From DATKUK01 sp035530655 (GTDB lineage Bacteria; Planctomycetota; Phycisphaerae; UBA1845; DATKUK01): a DNA stretch of 64,000 bases. This document shows, in pieces, positions 43,703 to 51,955 of the stretch. The notes below the pieces were generated by a model that saw only the letters and a program-made list of their open reading frames with translations, had not been told where the DNA came from and did no database searches. The stretch covers positions 45,441 to 109,440 of the forward strand of contig DATKUK010000067.1 of the NCBI GenBank assembly GCA_035530655.1, read 5' to 3'. The number at the start of each line of letters is the position of its first letter. Position 1 is the first letter of the stretch. The position numbers and the translations under genes are program-made.

Positions 43703-44170
43703 ATGGACCGATCCCAAGCAGACATCCATATACGACCGGCAGCCGGGCACGACCATCGCACGATTGTGGCGTTTCAGTGCCGCATGGCGCACGAGACCGA
43801 GAACCTTACGCTCGACGAGAGCACCGTTGCGGCGGGCGTGCGAACGGTGTTGGCCGACCCGGCCCGCGGCTGCTACATGCTGGCGGAACTGAACGGACAG
43901 GTCGTCGGTTGCCTGCTGACGCTGCCCGAATGGTCCGACTGGCGCAACGGTACCGTGCTGTGGATTCACTCGGTGTACGTCCGCCCCGAGTTCCGTCGAC
44001 GAGGTGTGTTCCGTGCCCTGTATCAGCACGTGGCACGTATCGTCGAGCGCGACCGTTCACTCAAGGGACTCCGGCTGTATGTGGACAGGCGCAACCATGC
44101 CGCCCGAAAGACCTACGAAGCGCTGGGCATGGACGGCGAGCACTATCAGTTATACGAGTGGCTCAAGTGA
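43703..44170 (+). CDS. GNAT family N-acetyltransferase
   Basis: 155 residues from ATG 43703 (weak SD). GNAT motifs are clear: IRPAAGHDHRTIVAFQCRM, VVGCLLTLPEWSDWRN, SVYVRPEFRRRGVFRALYQHV (the acetyl-CoA-binding loop RRRGVF) and LRLYVDRRNHAARKTYEALGM. The acceptor substrate is not predictable. It is preceded by a long gene-free region. Confidence 0.9.
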   Translation: MDRSQADIHIRPAAGHDHRTIVAFQCRMAHETENLTLDESTVAAGVRTVLADPARGCYMLAELNGQVVGCLLTLPEWSDWRNGTVLWIHSVYVRPEFRRRGVFRALYQHVARIVERDRSLKGLRLYVDRRNHAARKTYEALGMDGEHYQLYEWLK

Positions 44171-44230
44171 ACGCCGATAGCCGCAGGACCTTATGTGCGT
44201 CGGCTTGAGCTTGGACGACGAGGATATGCG

Positions 44231-44626
44231 ATGAAACACCGGGCGCATCATCTGATTGTGTGCATCGCCCTGGCTGGGATGGCGCTGCTTGGCGCGGACT
44301 GCGGCGAGTCGGGTCCGACGTCTCGCCCCGCTTCAGACGTCCGTCTGCCGGCCCCCGCCGGCGATGAGGCCGCTGGCAAGACCGTCAAGCTCGCCATCGA
44401 GGGGATGCACTGCCAGGGCTGCGTGACGGCCATCACCGGCAAGGTGCAGATCCTTGACGGGGTACGCGAGGTGCATGTGTCGCTCCAGGATAAAGTCGCA
44501 TCGGTAACCGTGGACCGCCCCGAGCGCGTCGAGCCCATCATCCAGGCGATTGATTCACTCGGCTACAAGGCGACGACGGCGGCGGACTCTTCGGTCACCG
44601 CTACCGCCTCTGCCACCTCGCATTGA
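44231..44626 (+). CDS. Exported heavy-metal-associated (HMA) domain protein
   Basis: 131 residues; GAGGA lies 6-7 bases before the ATG. An N-terminal signal (HLIVCIALAGMALLGADC) suggests export, possibly as a lipoprotein, though GADC is not a textbook lipobox. A single HMA domain of about 70 residues carries GMHCQGC, the CxxC copper/metal-binding motif, and ends ERVEPIIQAIDSLGYKA. It could be a periplasmic copper chaperone; no copper ATPase gene is in the window. Confidence 0.82.
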   Translation: MKHRAHHLIVCIALAGMALLGADCGESGPTSRPASDVRLPAPAGDEAAGKTVKLAIEGMHCQGCVTAITGKVQILDGVREVHVSLQDKVASVTVDRPERVEPIIQAIDSLGYKATTAADSSVTATASATSH

Positions 44627-44792
44627 CCCGGCCTCGAACGCTCGATTCGATCTGGCGGGATTCGTCCAATCGTGGTAGACTGGTTGGCGGTCATTTGCTG
44701 TGGGTGTGACGCGGTGTCTTGAGGGGACGTCTGCCGGATTCATCAAGTCGTTCGACGCGTCCGGCCGGACGCCAATGATTGAGGGGTGGCAC

Positions 44793-45593
44793 ATGCATAT
44801 TCGTGTAGAGTGCCCGGCGTGCAAAAAGAGGCTCATGGCCCCCGAGCGTCTGGCGGGCAAGCGAGCCAAGTGCAGTTGTGGCGCGGTGCTGGCCGTGCCG
44901 GCTGTCGCGAAGCAGGATGAGGGTGCGCTCGACGCACTTCTGGCGGGCGAGAGAGCCGGCCAGACCACGTGCCCGAGCTGCGACGCCGACATGCCGCCCG
45001 ACGCCGTGCTCTGCACGTCGTGCGGCTACAACGTCAAAACGGGCAAGCGCGTGCAACCGTCGCTGGCGACCGACGCCGGGGCGCCCGCCGGCCCGCCCGA
45101 GCGGTTCAAGCCTCCCAAGCCGACCGACCCACGCAAGCACGAGCCTCGCTTCTCCCGCGACCCTTGGGCTTTGCTGAAGTGGGGCTTTGTCCTCGCGACA
45201 TTGGCCGGTGTCGGATGGATCGTCTGGGCGATGGTCAGTTGGGTGCAGTTCGACCCGGCCCAGCAGGCCCGCGACCTCGCCAAGCAGATCAAGCCCGGCA
45301 TGGCCATAGCAGAGGTCGTGCAGTTGATGGGCAAGGCGCCGCGCGAGGTAATCCTCTACGAAGAGAAGGAAACGGGTTCGGGTTTTCTGTCGGGGAGCAT
45401 ACTCAAGCCCCGCAAGGTGAAGTGGCGAGAGGATTTCATGACCTATTACGACGAGGAGGACCGCGCGCTCGGCATCGACTTCGTCTATCGATTCAGCGAG
45501 AGAGACCACTTCAACATCAGCTTCGAATCCGACGGTACGGTAAGGGAGGCCGCGGCGGTGGATATCTACGCGCACCTGTTCGGCCGCGACTGA
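44793..45593 (+). CDS. Double zinc-ribbon membrane protein
   Basis: 266 residues from ATG 44793 (GAGGGG 6-7 bases upstream). An N-terminal ribbon (VECPACKKRLMAPERLAGKRAKCSCG) and a second ribbon (CPSCDADMPPDAVLCTSCGYN) bind zinc. One transmembrane helix (LLKWGFVLATLAGVGWIVWA) separates them from a C-terminal part related to SmpA/OmlA-type small domains (KPGMAIAEVVQLMGKAPREV). It resembles the 4.2-5.3 kb zinc-ribbon protein in architecture but not in detail. The function is unknown. It is 18 bp from the next gene. Confidence 0.75.
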   Translation: MHIRVECPACKKRLMAPERLAGKRAKCSCGAVLAVPAVAKQDEGALDALLAGERAGQTTCPSCDADMPPDAVLCTSCGYNVKTGKRVQPSLATDAGAPAGPPERFKPPKPTDPRKHEPRFSRDPWALLKWGFVLATLAGVGWIVWAMVSWVQFDPAQQARDLAKQIKPGMAIAEVVQLMGKAPREVILYEEKETGSGFLSGSILKPRKVKWREDFMTYYDEEDRALGIDFVYRFSERDHFNISFESDGTVREAAAVDIYAHLFGRD

Positions 45594-45610
45594 TTGGGGA
45601 GGGTATCGGG

Positions 45611-46117
45611 GTGTCACTGGAGGTCCTGCCCGACTGGGAAGAGCCCGACGAGCCGCAGCAAGCGGAGTCGGTCGATCTACGGGCCGACGATGCGGCCCTG
45701 CGCGAAGCTATTGCCGTGGCGATGCGAACGGCAACGGTGTGGCTGGTCGTCGGCGCACTCGCGCTGCTGCCTGGCATGTTCTTCTTGGCGCCGGCCGTCA
45801 CATGCGCCTCCGAATTCATGGGGCCCGACGGCCCCGCCCTCGACCGCGAGCTATTGATGCCGGGGGTGCTGTTCGGCCTGTTCGGTCTGGCGTATGGAAC
45901 GTTGTTCGGTTGGCGGATGGCCAGCGGCGCGGGCCTGGTGGGTTGGCCCGCCTGGGCAATTGGGTCGGCTGCGATCCTGGCCCTCGCCTTGACTGGCGCT
46001 GTGTTTGCTTGCTTCGTGCTGTCGGGCAATGGCCTGATTGTCGGCTGCGTGAGTCTCGGGGCGATGGCTGCCCTGGCCATCGGCGCTATGGGGGTACGAC
46101 TCTACTGGGGTGCCTGA
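45611..46117 (+). CDS. Four-helix membrane protein, GTG start
   Basis: 168 residues from a GTG at 45611; GGGGAGG lies eight bases upstream. The first 35 residues are acidic and Gln-rich; then four hydrophobic helices (VWLVVGALALLPGMFFLA, LMPGVLFGLFGLAYGTLFG, AIGSAAILALALTGAVFACF, LIVGCVSLGAMAALAIGAMG). No family was recognised. It is tightly spaced after the zinc-ribbon gene, so it is likely co-transcribed and perhaps functionally linked. It is convergent with pilT. Confidence 0.75.
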   Translation: MSLEVLPDWEEPDEPQQAESVDLRADDAALREAIAVAMRTATVWLVVGALALLPGMFFLAPAVTCASEFMGPDGPALDRELLMPGVLFGLFGLAYGTLFGWRMASGAGLVGWPAWAIGSAAILALALTGAVFACFVLSGNGLIVGCVSLGAMAALAIGAMGVRLYWGA

Positions 46118-46136
46118 TGCCTGGTGCCTTCGCTCA

Positions 46137-47165
46137 CTAATAGTTCTCCAGCACCGCCTCGTGCACCGACTCGGTGATGACCCCCTCGGCCAGGATCTGG
46201 TCCAACGAGATCTTCATCGTCTGCATGCCATAACGCTGGCCCGTTGCGATGAGGTTCCGCAGGTGGAATGTCCCGCGCTTGCGGATGACGTTACGGACCG
46301 CGTCGGTCGCCACAAGCGTCTCACAAGCCACGCGGTTGCCCCCTTCGATGGTCGGCAGCAGTTCCTGATGGATGACCGCCAGCAGCCCTTCCGCCAGCAG
46401 GGCCCGCATGTGACCATCGCTGTTGTCCGGCGCATAGGCCAGCAGGCGGCCGATGATCTTGTCGATCGAGATGATGTGCAGCGTGGACAGCACCAGCACG
46501 CCGGTCTCGGCCGCCGTCAACGCGATCTTGATCGTGTCATAATCGCGCATCTCGCCGATGGCGATGACGTCCGGGTTCTGCCGCAGGGCAGCCCGCAGGC
46601 CGCTGTGAAAGCTCTTGGTGTCCTTGCCCACCTCGCGCTGCCGGACGATGGAGTTCTTGTTGGCGTGTACATACTCGATCGGGTCCTCGATCGTGATGAC
46701 GTGCCTGCGGTAGTACCGGTTGATCGCATCGATCATCCCGTTCATAGTCGTAGTCTTGCCCTGAGTCGTGCTGCCGGTGATGAGGATCAGCCCTTTGCGG
46801 GCTCTTGTCAGCTTACCCGCGATCTCCGGCAGGCGGAGCTTCTCCAACGGAACCGGCTCGCTGGCCAGCAACCGAATCGACACGCCCACGTCTCCGTCGC
46901 CGTAGCTGACGTTCACGCGATAGCGACGATGGCTCTCATCAGACGTCATGAAGTCCAGGTCGAGCGACTCCTCAAACTTGGCGATCTGCTCTTCCGTCAG
47001 CAGCGCATAACTCAACTCCTTCGCCCCGCGCGCACTGAGCGGCTCCTTCGTGATCGGGACCAGATCACCCTCGATACGCAGCATTACCGGGGAGCCTGAC
47101 GCGATGTGCACGTCGGTCGCGCCCTTGAACCGGGCCCGTTCGAGAATACTCTGCATGTCCGCCAT
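46137..47165 (-). CDS. pilT: PilT-type twitching/retraction ATPase
   Basis: 342 residues from ATG 47165 (GGAGG eight bases upstream). PilT/VirB11 ATPase: MQSILERARFKGATDVHIASG, Walker A GSTTQGKTTT, Asp box ITIEDPIEYVH, Walker B IAIGEMRDYDT and the His box TLHIISIDKIIGRLL. Walker A deviates from the usual GPTGSGKSTT: Gly-Ser-Thr-Thr-Gln-Gly-Lys. The conserved AIRNLIRE-like C-terminal motif appears as ATGQRYGMQTM. It would disassemble type IV or Tad pili in the cytoplasm. Pilin and assembly genes are not adjacent. Confidence 0.88.
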   Translation of the reverse strand: MADMQSILERARFKGATDVHIASGSPVMLRIEGDLVPITKEPLSARGAKELSYALLTEEQIAKFEESLDLDFMTSDESHRRYRVNVSYGDGDVGVSIRLLASEPVPLEKLRLPEIAGKLTRARKGLILITGSTTQGKTTTMNGMIDAINRYYRRHVITIEDPIEYVHANKNSIVRQREVGKDTKSFHSGLRAALRQNPDVIAIGEMRDYDTIKIALTAAETGVLVLSTLHIISIDKIIGRLLAYAPDNSDGHMRALLAEGLLAVIHQELLPTIEGGNRVACETLVATDAVRNVIRKRGTFHLRNLIATGQRYGMQTMKISLDQILAEGVITESVHEAVLENY

Positions 47166-47213
47166 CACCTCATCCTCCACCCCGTTCTATCCGTCAGCAC
47201 ACACGCCGCCGCG

Positions 47214-47738
47214 CTATCCCTCGACCGGCTCGAACTTCAGTCGTTTCGCTTTCGTGTCGCCCTTCGGCGTAGCCAACGCCCGTCGGTAGCATTTCGCTTC
47301 GGCTCTTTTGGGTCTGTAATCGAGCGTATACTCCTGGCCCGGCGTGACCTTGCCCACCAGGAAGAACTCGACCAGGCTGTAGCCCTTGGCCCCGTCGAAC
47401 TGCTTGCTGTAAGGCTTCCGGCTCAGCTCAATCGTCTTCCCGGTGCGGTCGCAAAGTTGGAAGTGCTCGGCTACCCACTCGTCCCAGTGTACCGTCGGTT
47501 CCACATGATAGGTCGAGCCGTCCTCCCGCGTTACGATCCCGCCTTCGTCTACCCGTGGACCCTCCACCTTCAGCATCCCCATGGGCACGGCCCAATGGAT
47601 CTCGATGCTGTCGCTGCGGGCACTACCGAAGGCCACGCCGATCAGCGTGCCCTTGTCGGTGCCCACGTGGTGAACGATCCATACACTGACTAGACAGCCA
47701 ATAACCCCGATGATGAACAGAACCACCAACCCCTTCAT
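47214..47738 (-). CDS. Membrane-anchored hypothetical protein
   Basis: 174 residues; GGGAAG precedes the ATG. One N-terminal membrane span (LVVLFIIGVIGCLVSVWIV), then a soluble domain rich in aromatic residues (SIEIHWAVPMGMLKVEGP, VEPTVHWDEWVAEHFQLCD) with two cysteines. No recognised family. It is oriented with pilT and 48 bp upstream of it, so co-transcription is possible. Confidence 0.65.
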   Translation of the reverse strand: MKGLVVLFIIGVIGCLVSVWIVHHVGTDKGTLIGVAFGSARSDSIEIHWAVPMGMLKVEGPRVDEGGIVTREDGSTYHVEPTVHWDEWVAEHFQLCDRTGKTIELSRKPYSKQFDGAKGYSLVEFFLVGKVTPGQEYTLDYRPKRAEAKCYRRALATPKGDTKAKRLKFEPVEG

Positions 47739-47827
47739 GATCTTCCCTTTCCCTTGCTGGTTTCTACATCCTCATAAGACTGTGCCTCAGCGCCACACGC
47801 ACGCCCAAGGCGATCTGCCGCGTGTGG

Positions 47828-48805
47828 TCACCAGACCATCTGATCCCCGTCGAATACCGGGCCGTCGACGCACGCCAGCACGTAGCGCCAACCCTCCTCG
47901 GCCCCGTCGTCCCGCACACGGACCACGCACGACTGACACGTACCCAGCCCGCAGGCCATCATCCGCTCGACGCACACCTGCAAGTCGATCCCCTCTTGCC
48001 GGCAGAACCGGGCCACCGCCTCCAGCATCGGCTCAGGCCCGCACGCGTACACCACCACCTGATCCTTCTGCTCGACGTGTCGCCGGGAATACTCCGCCAC
48101 GGCCTCGCTGACCAATCCGCGGAAACCAGCCGAACCATCGTCCGTCGCTGCCACCACCGGCACGCCGCTGCGGGCGTAATCGTGGTAGAGCATCAATGGT
48201 GTGAGCGGGTCGGCCACATCGCCGGCCATGTCGGTCGAGCGAAGCGGCATCAGGTCGGCGCTGCGGGCCCCACAGAACGCCACCACGTCCTTGCCGGCCT
48301 GTTTCAACTCCTCCGCCAGCCAGATCAGTGGCGCCACGCCGATGCCTCCGCTGATCAGCCAGGCTCGTGGCTTGTCGTCACGGATGGCAAAGCCATTGCC
48401 CAGTGGTCCGAGAACGCTGACACGTTGACCCGTCTGAAGCTGCTCCATCCACCGACTGCCTGGACCGACTACCCGGTAGATCAGCTCGATGCGCTTCCCG
48501 CCCACGCCGTTGCCGTCGCGCAACGTGGCAATGCTGAAAGGCCGACGCAAAAGGGCCACGCGCTCGCTGAGTTCGGCGCCCTCCAAGTGAGGCAACTGGT
48601 CGCCGGACCATTCATGGCGCGCCGGTCGGTACTCATCAGCCGCCTCGGCACAGCGAAGCTCGACGAACTGCCCCGGCACGGCGCGACCGAAGCGCGGCAG
48701 CTCGACATCAAGGCTTAGATGTTCCCGGCAGATACGTTCGTTGCTCACGACCTGACCAACGTATAGGTCGTGTACATGTGTCCCGTCATGATCTTGCTGC
48801 GACAT
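47828..48805 (-). CDS. pyrK: Dihydroorotate dehydrogenase electron-transfer subunit-like protein
   Basis: 325 residues from ATG 48805; ATG 48817 is an alternative and neither has a clear SD. Ferredoxin-reductase-type flavoprotein: FAD-binding RRPFSIATL, NAD-binding LISGGIGVAPLIWLAEEL and CGPEPMLEAV, and the C-terminal 2Fe-2S motif CVERMMACGLGTCQSCVV plus a final Cys in VLACVDGPVF. This is PyrK's layout, the subunit that passes electrons from PyrD to NAD. pyrD is absent from the window, so a different electron partner is possible. Expression may be set by the leader described next. Confidence 0.85.
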   Translation of the reverse strand: MSQQDHDGTHVHDLYVGQVVSNERICREHLSLDVELPRFGRAVPGQFVELRCAEAADEYRPARHEWSGDQLPHLEGAELSERVALLRRPFSIATLRDGNGVGGKRIELIYRVVGPGSRWMEQLQTGQRVSVLGPLGNGFAIRDDKPRAWLISGGIGVAPLIWLAEELKQAGKDVVAFCGARSADLMPLRSTDMAGDVADPLTPLMLYHDYARSGVPVVAATDDGSAGFRGLVSEAVAEYSRRHVEQKDQVVVYACGPEPMLEAVARFCRQEGIDLQVCVERMMACGLGTCQSCVVRVRDDGAEEGWRYVLACVDGPVFDGDQMVW

Positions 48806-48840
48806 GATCGCGCCCATGATACTGCAAGCGCGCGCCCAGC

Positions 48841-48879
48841 AAAAAAAACTTCCGGAACAGGTCCGACCCGTCCCGGAAG
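48841..48879 (-). terminator. Rho-independent terminator in front of pyrK
   Basis: Stem CTTCCGG/CCGGAAG (48849-48855 with 48873-48879), then eight T on the minus strand (48841-48848). It lies upstream of the pyrK start in the same orientation, so it must end something other than pyrK itself. Confidence 0.85.
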
Positions 48880-48954
48880 CGCGCCACGGCCAATAACAGC
48901 CGTTATTCGAGATAATTCGCATGTCCAGTGCTTCGAAGCTATCGCCCCAAAGCA
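48841..48954 (-). ncRNA. Candidate small RNA / attenuator leader upstream of pyrK
   Basis: Begins about seven bases after a near-perfect promoter and ends at a rho-independent terminator. Three hairpins: GTGCTT/AAGCAC (48928-48933 with 48950-48955), ACGGC/GCCGT (48886-48890 with 48899-48903) and the terminator stem (48849-48879). About 114 nt. It could be a discrete small RNA or a transcription attenuator for pyrK, which starts 36 bp past the T-run. No PyrR-binding motif or known family is seen. Confidence 0.5.
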
Positions 48955-48960
48955 CGCGTG

Positions 48961-48989
48961 ACTATAGCAGAAGCCGAATCGGCTGTCAA
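48961..48989 (-). promoter_or_regulatory. Strong sigma70-type promoter
   Basis: TTGACA (48984-48989), a 17-bp spacer containing the palindrome GCCGATTCGGC, then TATAGT (48961-48966): six and five of six consensus matches. It is the best promoter match in the window. Upstream DNA (48990-49217) is AT-richer, with the word AAGAAGTTA twice, and holds no gene. Confidence 0.75.
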
Positions 48990-49217
48990 CGCGGCCCAAT
49001 CCAGAACCGTTGTTTTTCCTTTAATTTCGTAACCTGTTTCTAACAAAGAAGTTACAGTCCACGCGCTAGCTGGATGCCCGCCTTTTCACAACCCCTTCTG
49101 CCACCTGGGTTTGGCTCTTGTTAGACGGTTTCTCGACACAAGGGACGAGTTTTCGTCACCCCGGCTTACGCAACTACAAACCTCTTGCAGATAAGAAGTT
49201 AACGCCAAAATGCACGC

Positions 49218-50483
49218 CTAGGGTGTCGCGCGAGAGGCTGGCGCTGGCGCGGGGCTCGTTTGGGGCGCGCCGAACTCGCTGGCCAGGACGATTCGCCCTT
49301 CCTCCAGCGCCTTGTTGGCCATCGAGCCGACCAGCACGGCGTGGCGTCCGACGTAGCCGTCGGCACGCTGGCCCTGCACCGAATCTTCCTCAAGGATGAT
49401 GCTGCGCAACAGCGAAACGTCGGCGCCACCGTGTCCGCCCGTTACCGGCAGCATCTCGACCGTGTGATGCTCCGGCTTGTACATGGGGTAGACGTGAATG
49501 TGTTCGCCACTGACCTCGAGGCGTCCTTGGTCGCCGATCACCACGCACGAATGGCCCTCGCGGCTGTTGAACGCGCTGAGCGTGTAGTTGAGCTTGACGC
49601 CGTTGTCGTACTCGCCGATGACCACCACGCGGTCTTCGATGTTGATCCGCGGGTCCCACACGCAGCCATCGCGGACGTAGCCATCCTCCGATTCGCCGTC
49701 CATGTACATGCGCTTGTACAAGCCGTCCCACTTGCCGCGAAGATCGTAGGCAAACCTGCACGTGGCCTTGTGCTTGCAGGTGTCGCAGCGCTGCCCTCGC
49801 TCGGGCCGCGGCAGGTAAAAGCTTGTGTCGCCGAACGCTGCGACGCGCTGGATCTGCCCACCGATCAGCCAGTTCAGCCAGTCGAAGTGATGGCAGGCCT
49901 TGTGGATCAGCAGCCCGCCTGAGTTCTCCTTGCGGCGGTGCCACCGGCGGAAGTAATCGGCACCGTGATCGACGTCGAGGTACTCCTCGAACGTCACGAC
50001 CATCGGGCGGCCCACCGCGCCGCTATGGATCATGTCGGCCACTTTGGCAGATCCGGGCCCGTAACGCATGTTCTGGGCAATCCGCAGCCAGCGCCCGGCT
50101 CGCTGCGACGCGGCGATCATGCGGTCGCAGTCGGCGACGGTGGTGGCCATCGGCTTCTCGCAGATCACGTTCTTGCCCGCCGCGAAGGCTTTCTCGGCCA
50201 CGTCCACGTGGGTGTCGTCGCGTGTGGCGATCACCAGGATGTCGAAATCGGCCTCGGCCAGCATGGCGTCGAAGTCGGTGTACTCGGCCACATCGATGCC
50301 AAGCTCCTGCCTGGCGACCGCGACGCGGTTGCGGTTGCTGTCGCATAGAGCCACCAGCTCGGCGTAGTCGCGGAATACCGCCGGCCCCTTGCCGGGGTAC
50401 CCGACGATGCCCTTGGCGAACGCCCCGAGTCCCCGGTTGCCCATTCCAATTACTGCGAAGCGCTTCTTGCGTGCGTCTGCCAT
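49218..50483 (-). CDS. Gfo/Idh/MocA family oxidoreductase
   Basis: 421 residues. NAD(P)-binding Rossmann N-terminus (FAVIGMGNRGLGAFAKG), the conserved EKP motif (NVICEKPMATTVADCD) and a C-terminal alpha/beta domain (ENSGGLLIHKACHHFDWLNWLIG with the active-site HxxxHxxxW pattern). Two Cys pairs (RCDTCKHKATC) lie in an insert about residue 230. The C-terminus is Pro/Ala-rich. Typical substrates are sugar or inositol derivatives; which one is not determinable. It is a single gene. Confidence 0.9.
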   Translation of the reverse strand: MADARKKRFAVIGMGNRGLGAFAKGIVGYPGKGPAVFRDYAELVALCDSNRNRVAVARQELGIDVAEYTDFDAMLAEADFDILVIATRDDTHVDVAEKAFAAGKNVICEKPMATTVADCDRMIAASQRAGRWLRIAQNMRYGPGSAKVADMIHSGAVGRPMVVTFEEYLDVDHGADYFRRWHRRKENSGGLLIHKACHHFDWLNWLIGGQIQRVAAFGDTSFYLPRPERGQRCDTCKHKATCRFAYDLRGKWDGLYKRMYMDGESEDGYVRDGCVWDPRINIEDRVVVIGEYDNGVKLNYTLSAFNSREGHSCVVIGDQGRLEVSGEHIHVYPMYKPEHHTVEMLPVTGGHGGADVSLLRSIILEEDSVQGQRADGYVGRHAVLVGSMANKALEEGRIVLASEFGAPQTSPAPAPASRATP

Positions 50484-50917
50484 GCGTTTATACCCTTCTC
50501 GCCACTACGACGTACATAACACAACCGCGGCGAGTCTATCACAGGTCTACATGCGCGGCTACGCGGTCGGGGCGACGTGTCGGGCGCCATATTCGGAATT
50601 CCGGCGTCAGCCCATCTTGCCCACGTTGCCAGTAGCGGCGAATGACGACGGCGCGCCGGTTGAACACGTTCAGTACCGTGTTCTCGTCGAACGGGGCGAT
50701 GTTGAACGGGTAATTCCGCTCGACTTGCAGGACGGTCGCTTTTCTGGGGATGCCCTATGCCGTGGCGGCACCACGGACCGCTGCCCAACATGCGCGGTGC
50801 GCGGCCTACGTCGAGGATCATCGAACCGCTCCTGTGCCGCCAGAGATTGCCTGTGCTGTGCGGCCGACTATAATCGCGCCGGCCAAAAGGGGCCAAGTCT
50901 CGTCAGCAGGGTGGTTT
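50484..50917. other. 434-bp gene-free stretch
   Basis: Lies between the divergent oxidoreductase and potassium-channel genes. No RNA element, terminator or supported ORF was seen. The promoters of both genes must be here, but none stands out. Confidence 0.5.
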
Positions 50918-51901
50918 ATGCAGCCCCGGACACGTCTGATCGCTTCGCTGGTGGTGCTGCTGGCGATCTTCGTGATTGGCGTTACCGGCTTCGTGGTCAT
51001 CGAAGGGGTGTCAATCGGCGATGCGGCGTACTGGATGACCGCAACGCTATCCACGGTGGGCTATGGCGACGTGATCCCGCGTACAACGGTGGGGCACATC
51101 TGGACGATCCTGGTCATCGTGCTGGGTGTGATGAGCGCGGCCTTGGTGATCTCGTTTTTGCAGGCGCTGATCGTGAGCGGCGAGCTGCGACGCGTTCTGG
51201 GGAGGCGAAAATTGCTCAACAGGATCGAACAACTCCACGGGCACATCATTGTCTGCGGCTACGGCCGCATGGGTCGTCTGATCGCCAACGATCTCAAACA
51301 ACGCGGGCGCTCGGTCGTCGTGATCGAACAGAACCCAGATCGCACCTCGCAGATGGAGGAGCAAGGGCTGCTCTACATCCTGGGTGATGCCACTGAGGAG
51401 GAGATTCTCGTGCAGGCGGGCGTCATGCGGGCCAAGGGGTTGGTGGCCGTGTTGCCCCACGATGCGGATAACGTCTACGTGACGCTGACGGCCCGCGGGC
51501 TGCACGCAGACCTGCATATCGTCACGCGGGCCGAGCAGCCGGGCAGCGAGGGTAAGCTTCAGCGTGCCGGGGCCGACCGTGTCGTCAGCCCCCACGTAAG
51601 CGGCGCGACCCTCATATGCAACATGCTGACCCGCCCTAACGTGACCGACTTCTTCCAGGTGGCGGCGAAGGGGGTCGACCTGGAGGTGGACGAGGTGGTC
51701 GTCGACGAGGACTCACCCGTCTGCGACAAGTCGCTACGCGAGCTGCAACTGCGTCAGGTGGCTGGTGTGATGGTGGTAGCCGTCAAACGATCCGACGGCA
51801 ACACGATTTACAACCCCGGCCCCGACGAAGTGATCCGCTGTCAGGACACGTTGATTCTGATCGGTCCAGCCGGTGCGTCGGCCAAACTGGCGGGGATGTA
51901 G
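50918..51901 (+). CDS. Potassium channel with RCK (TrkA-N/C) domains
   Basis: 327 residues from ATG 50918; the upstream frame from 50750 is not protein-like. Two membrane helices flank the selectivity filter STVGYGDV (residues about 47-54). The cytoplasmic RCK domain has the Rossmann motif IIVCGYGRMGRLIANDL and the ligand glutamate in VVVIEQNPD, and a TrkA-C domain follows (LEVDEVVVDEDSPVCDKSL). It is a homotetrameric, nucleotide- or ion-gated K+ channel of the MthK type. It is complete. Confidence 0.93.
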   Translation: MQPRTRLIASLVVLLAIFVIGVTGFVVIEGVSIGDAAYWMTATLSTVGYGDVIPRTTVGHIWTILVIVLGVMSAALVISFLQALIVSGELRRVLGRRKLLNRIEQLHGHIIVCGYGRMGRLIANDLKQRGRSVVVIEQNPDRTSQMEEQGLLYILGDATEEEILVQAGVMRAKGLVAVLPHDADNVYVTLTARGLHADLHIVTRAEQPGSEGKLQRAGADRVVSPHVSGATLICNMLTRPNVTDFFQVAAKGVDLEVDEVVVDEDSPVCDKSLRELQLRQVAGVMVVAVKRSDGNTIYNPGPDEVIRCQDTLILIGPAGASAKLAGM

Positions 51902-51955
51902 TACACCGCTGCAAAGCCCTTCCGGGCGGAGTCGGCGTGGGAATAGGAGAAGTGC

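Noticed and set aside
44969..45610. Long upstream extension of the four-helix membrane protein
   Set aside because: It overlaps the zinc-ribbon gene out of frame; the GTG at 45611 has a good SD.
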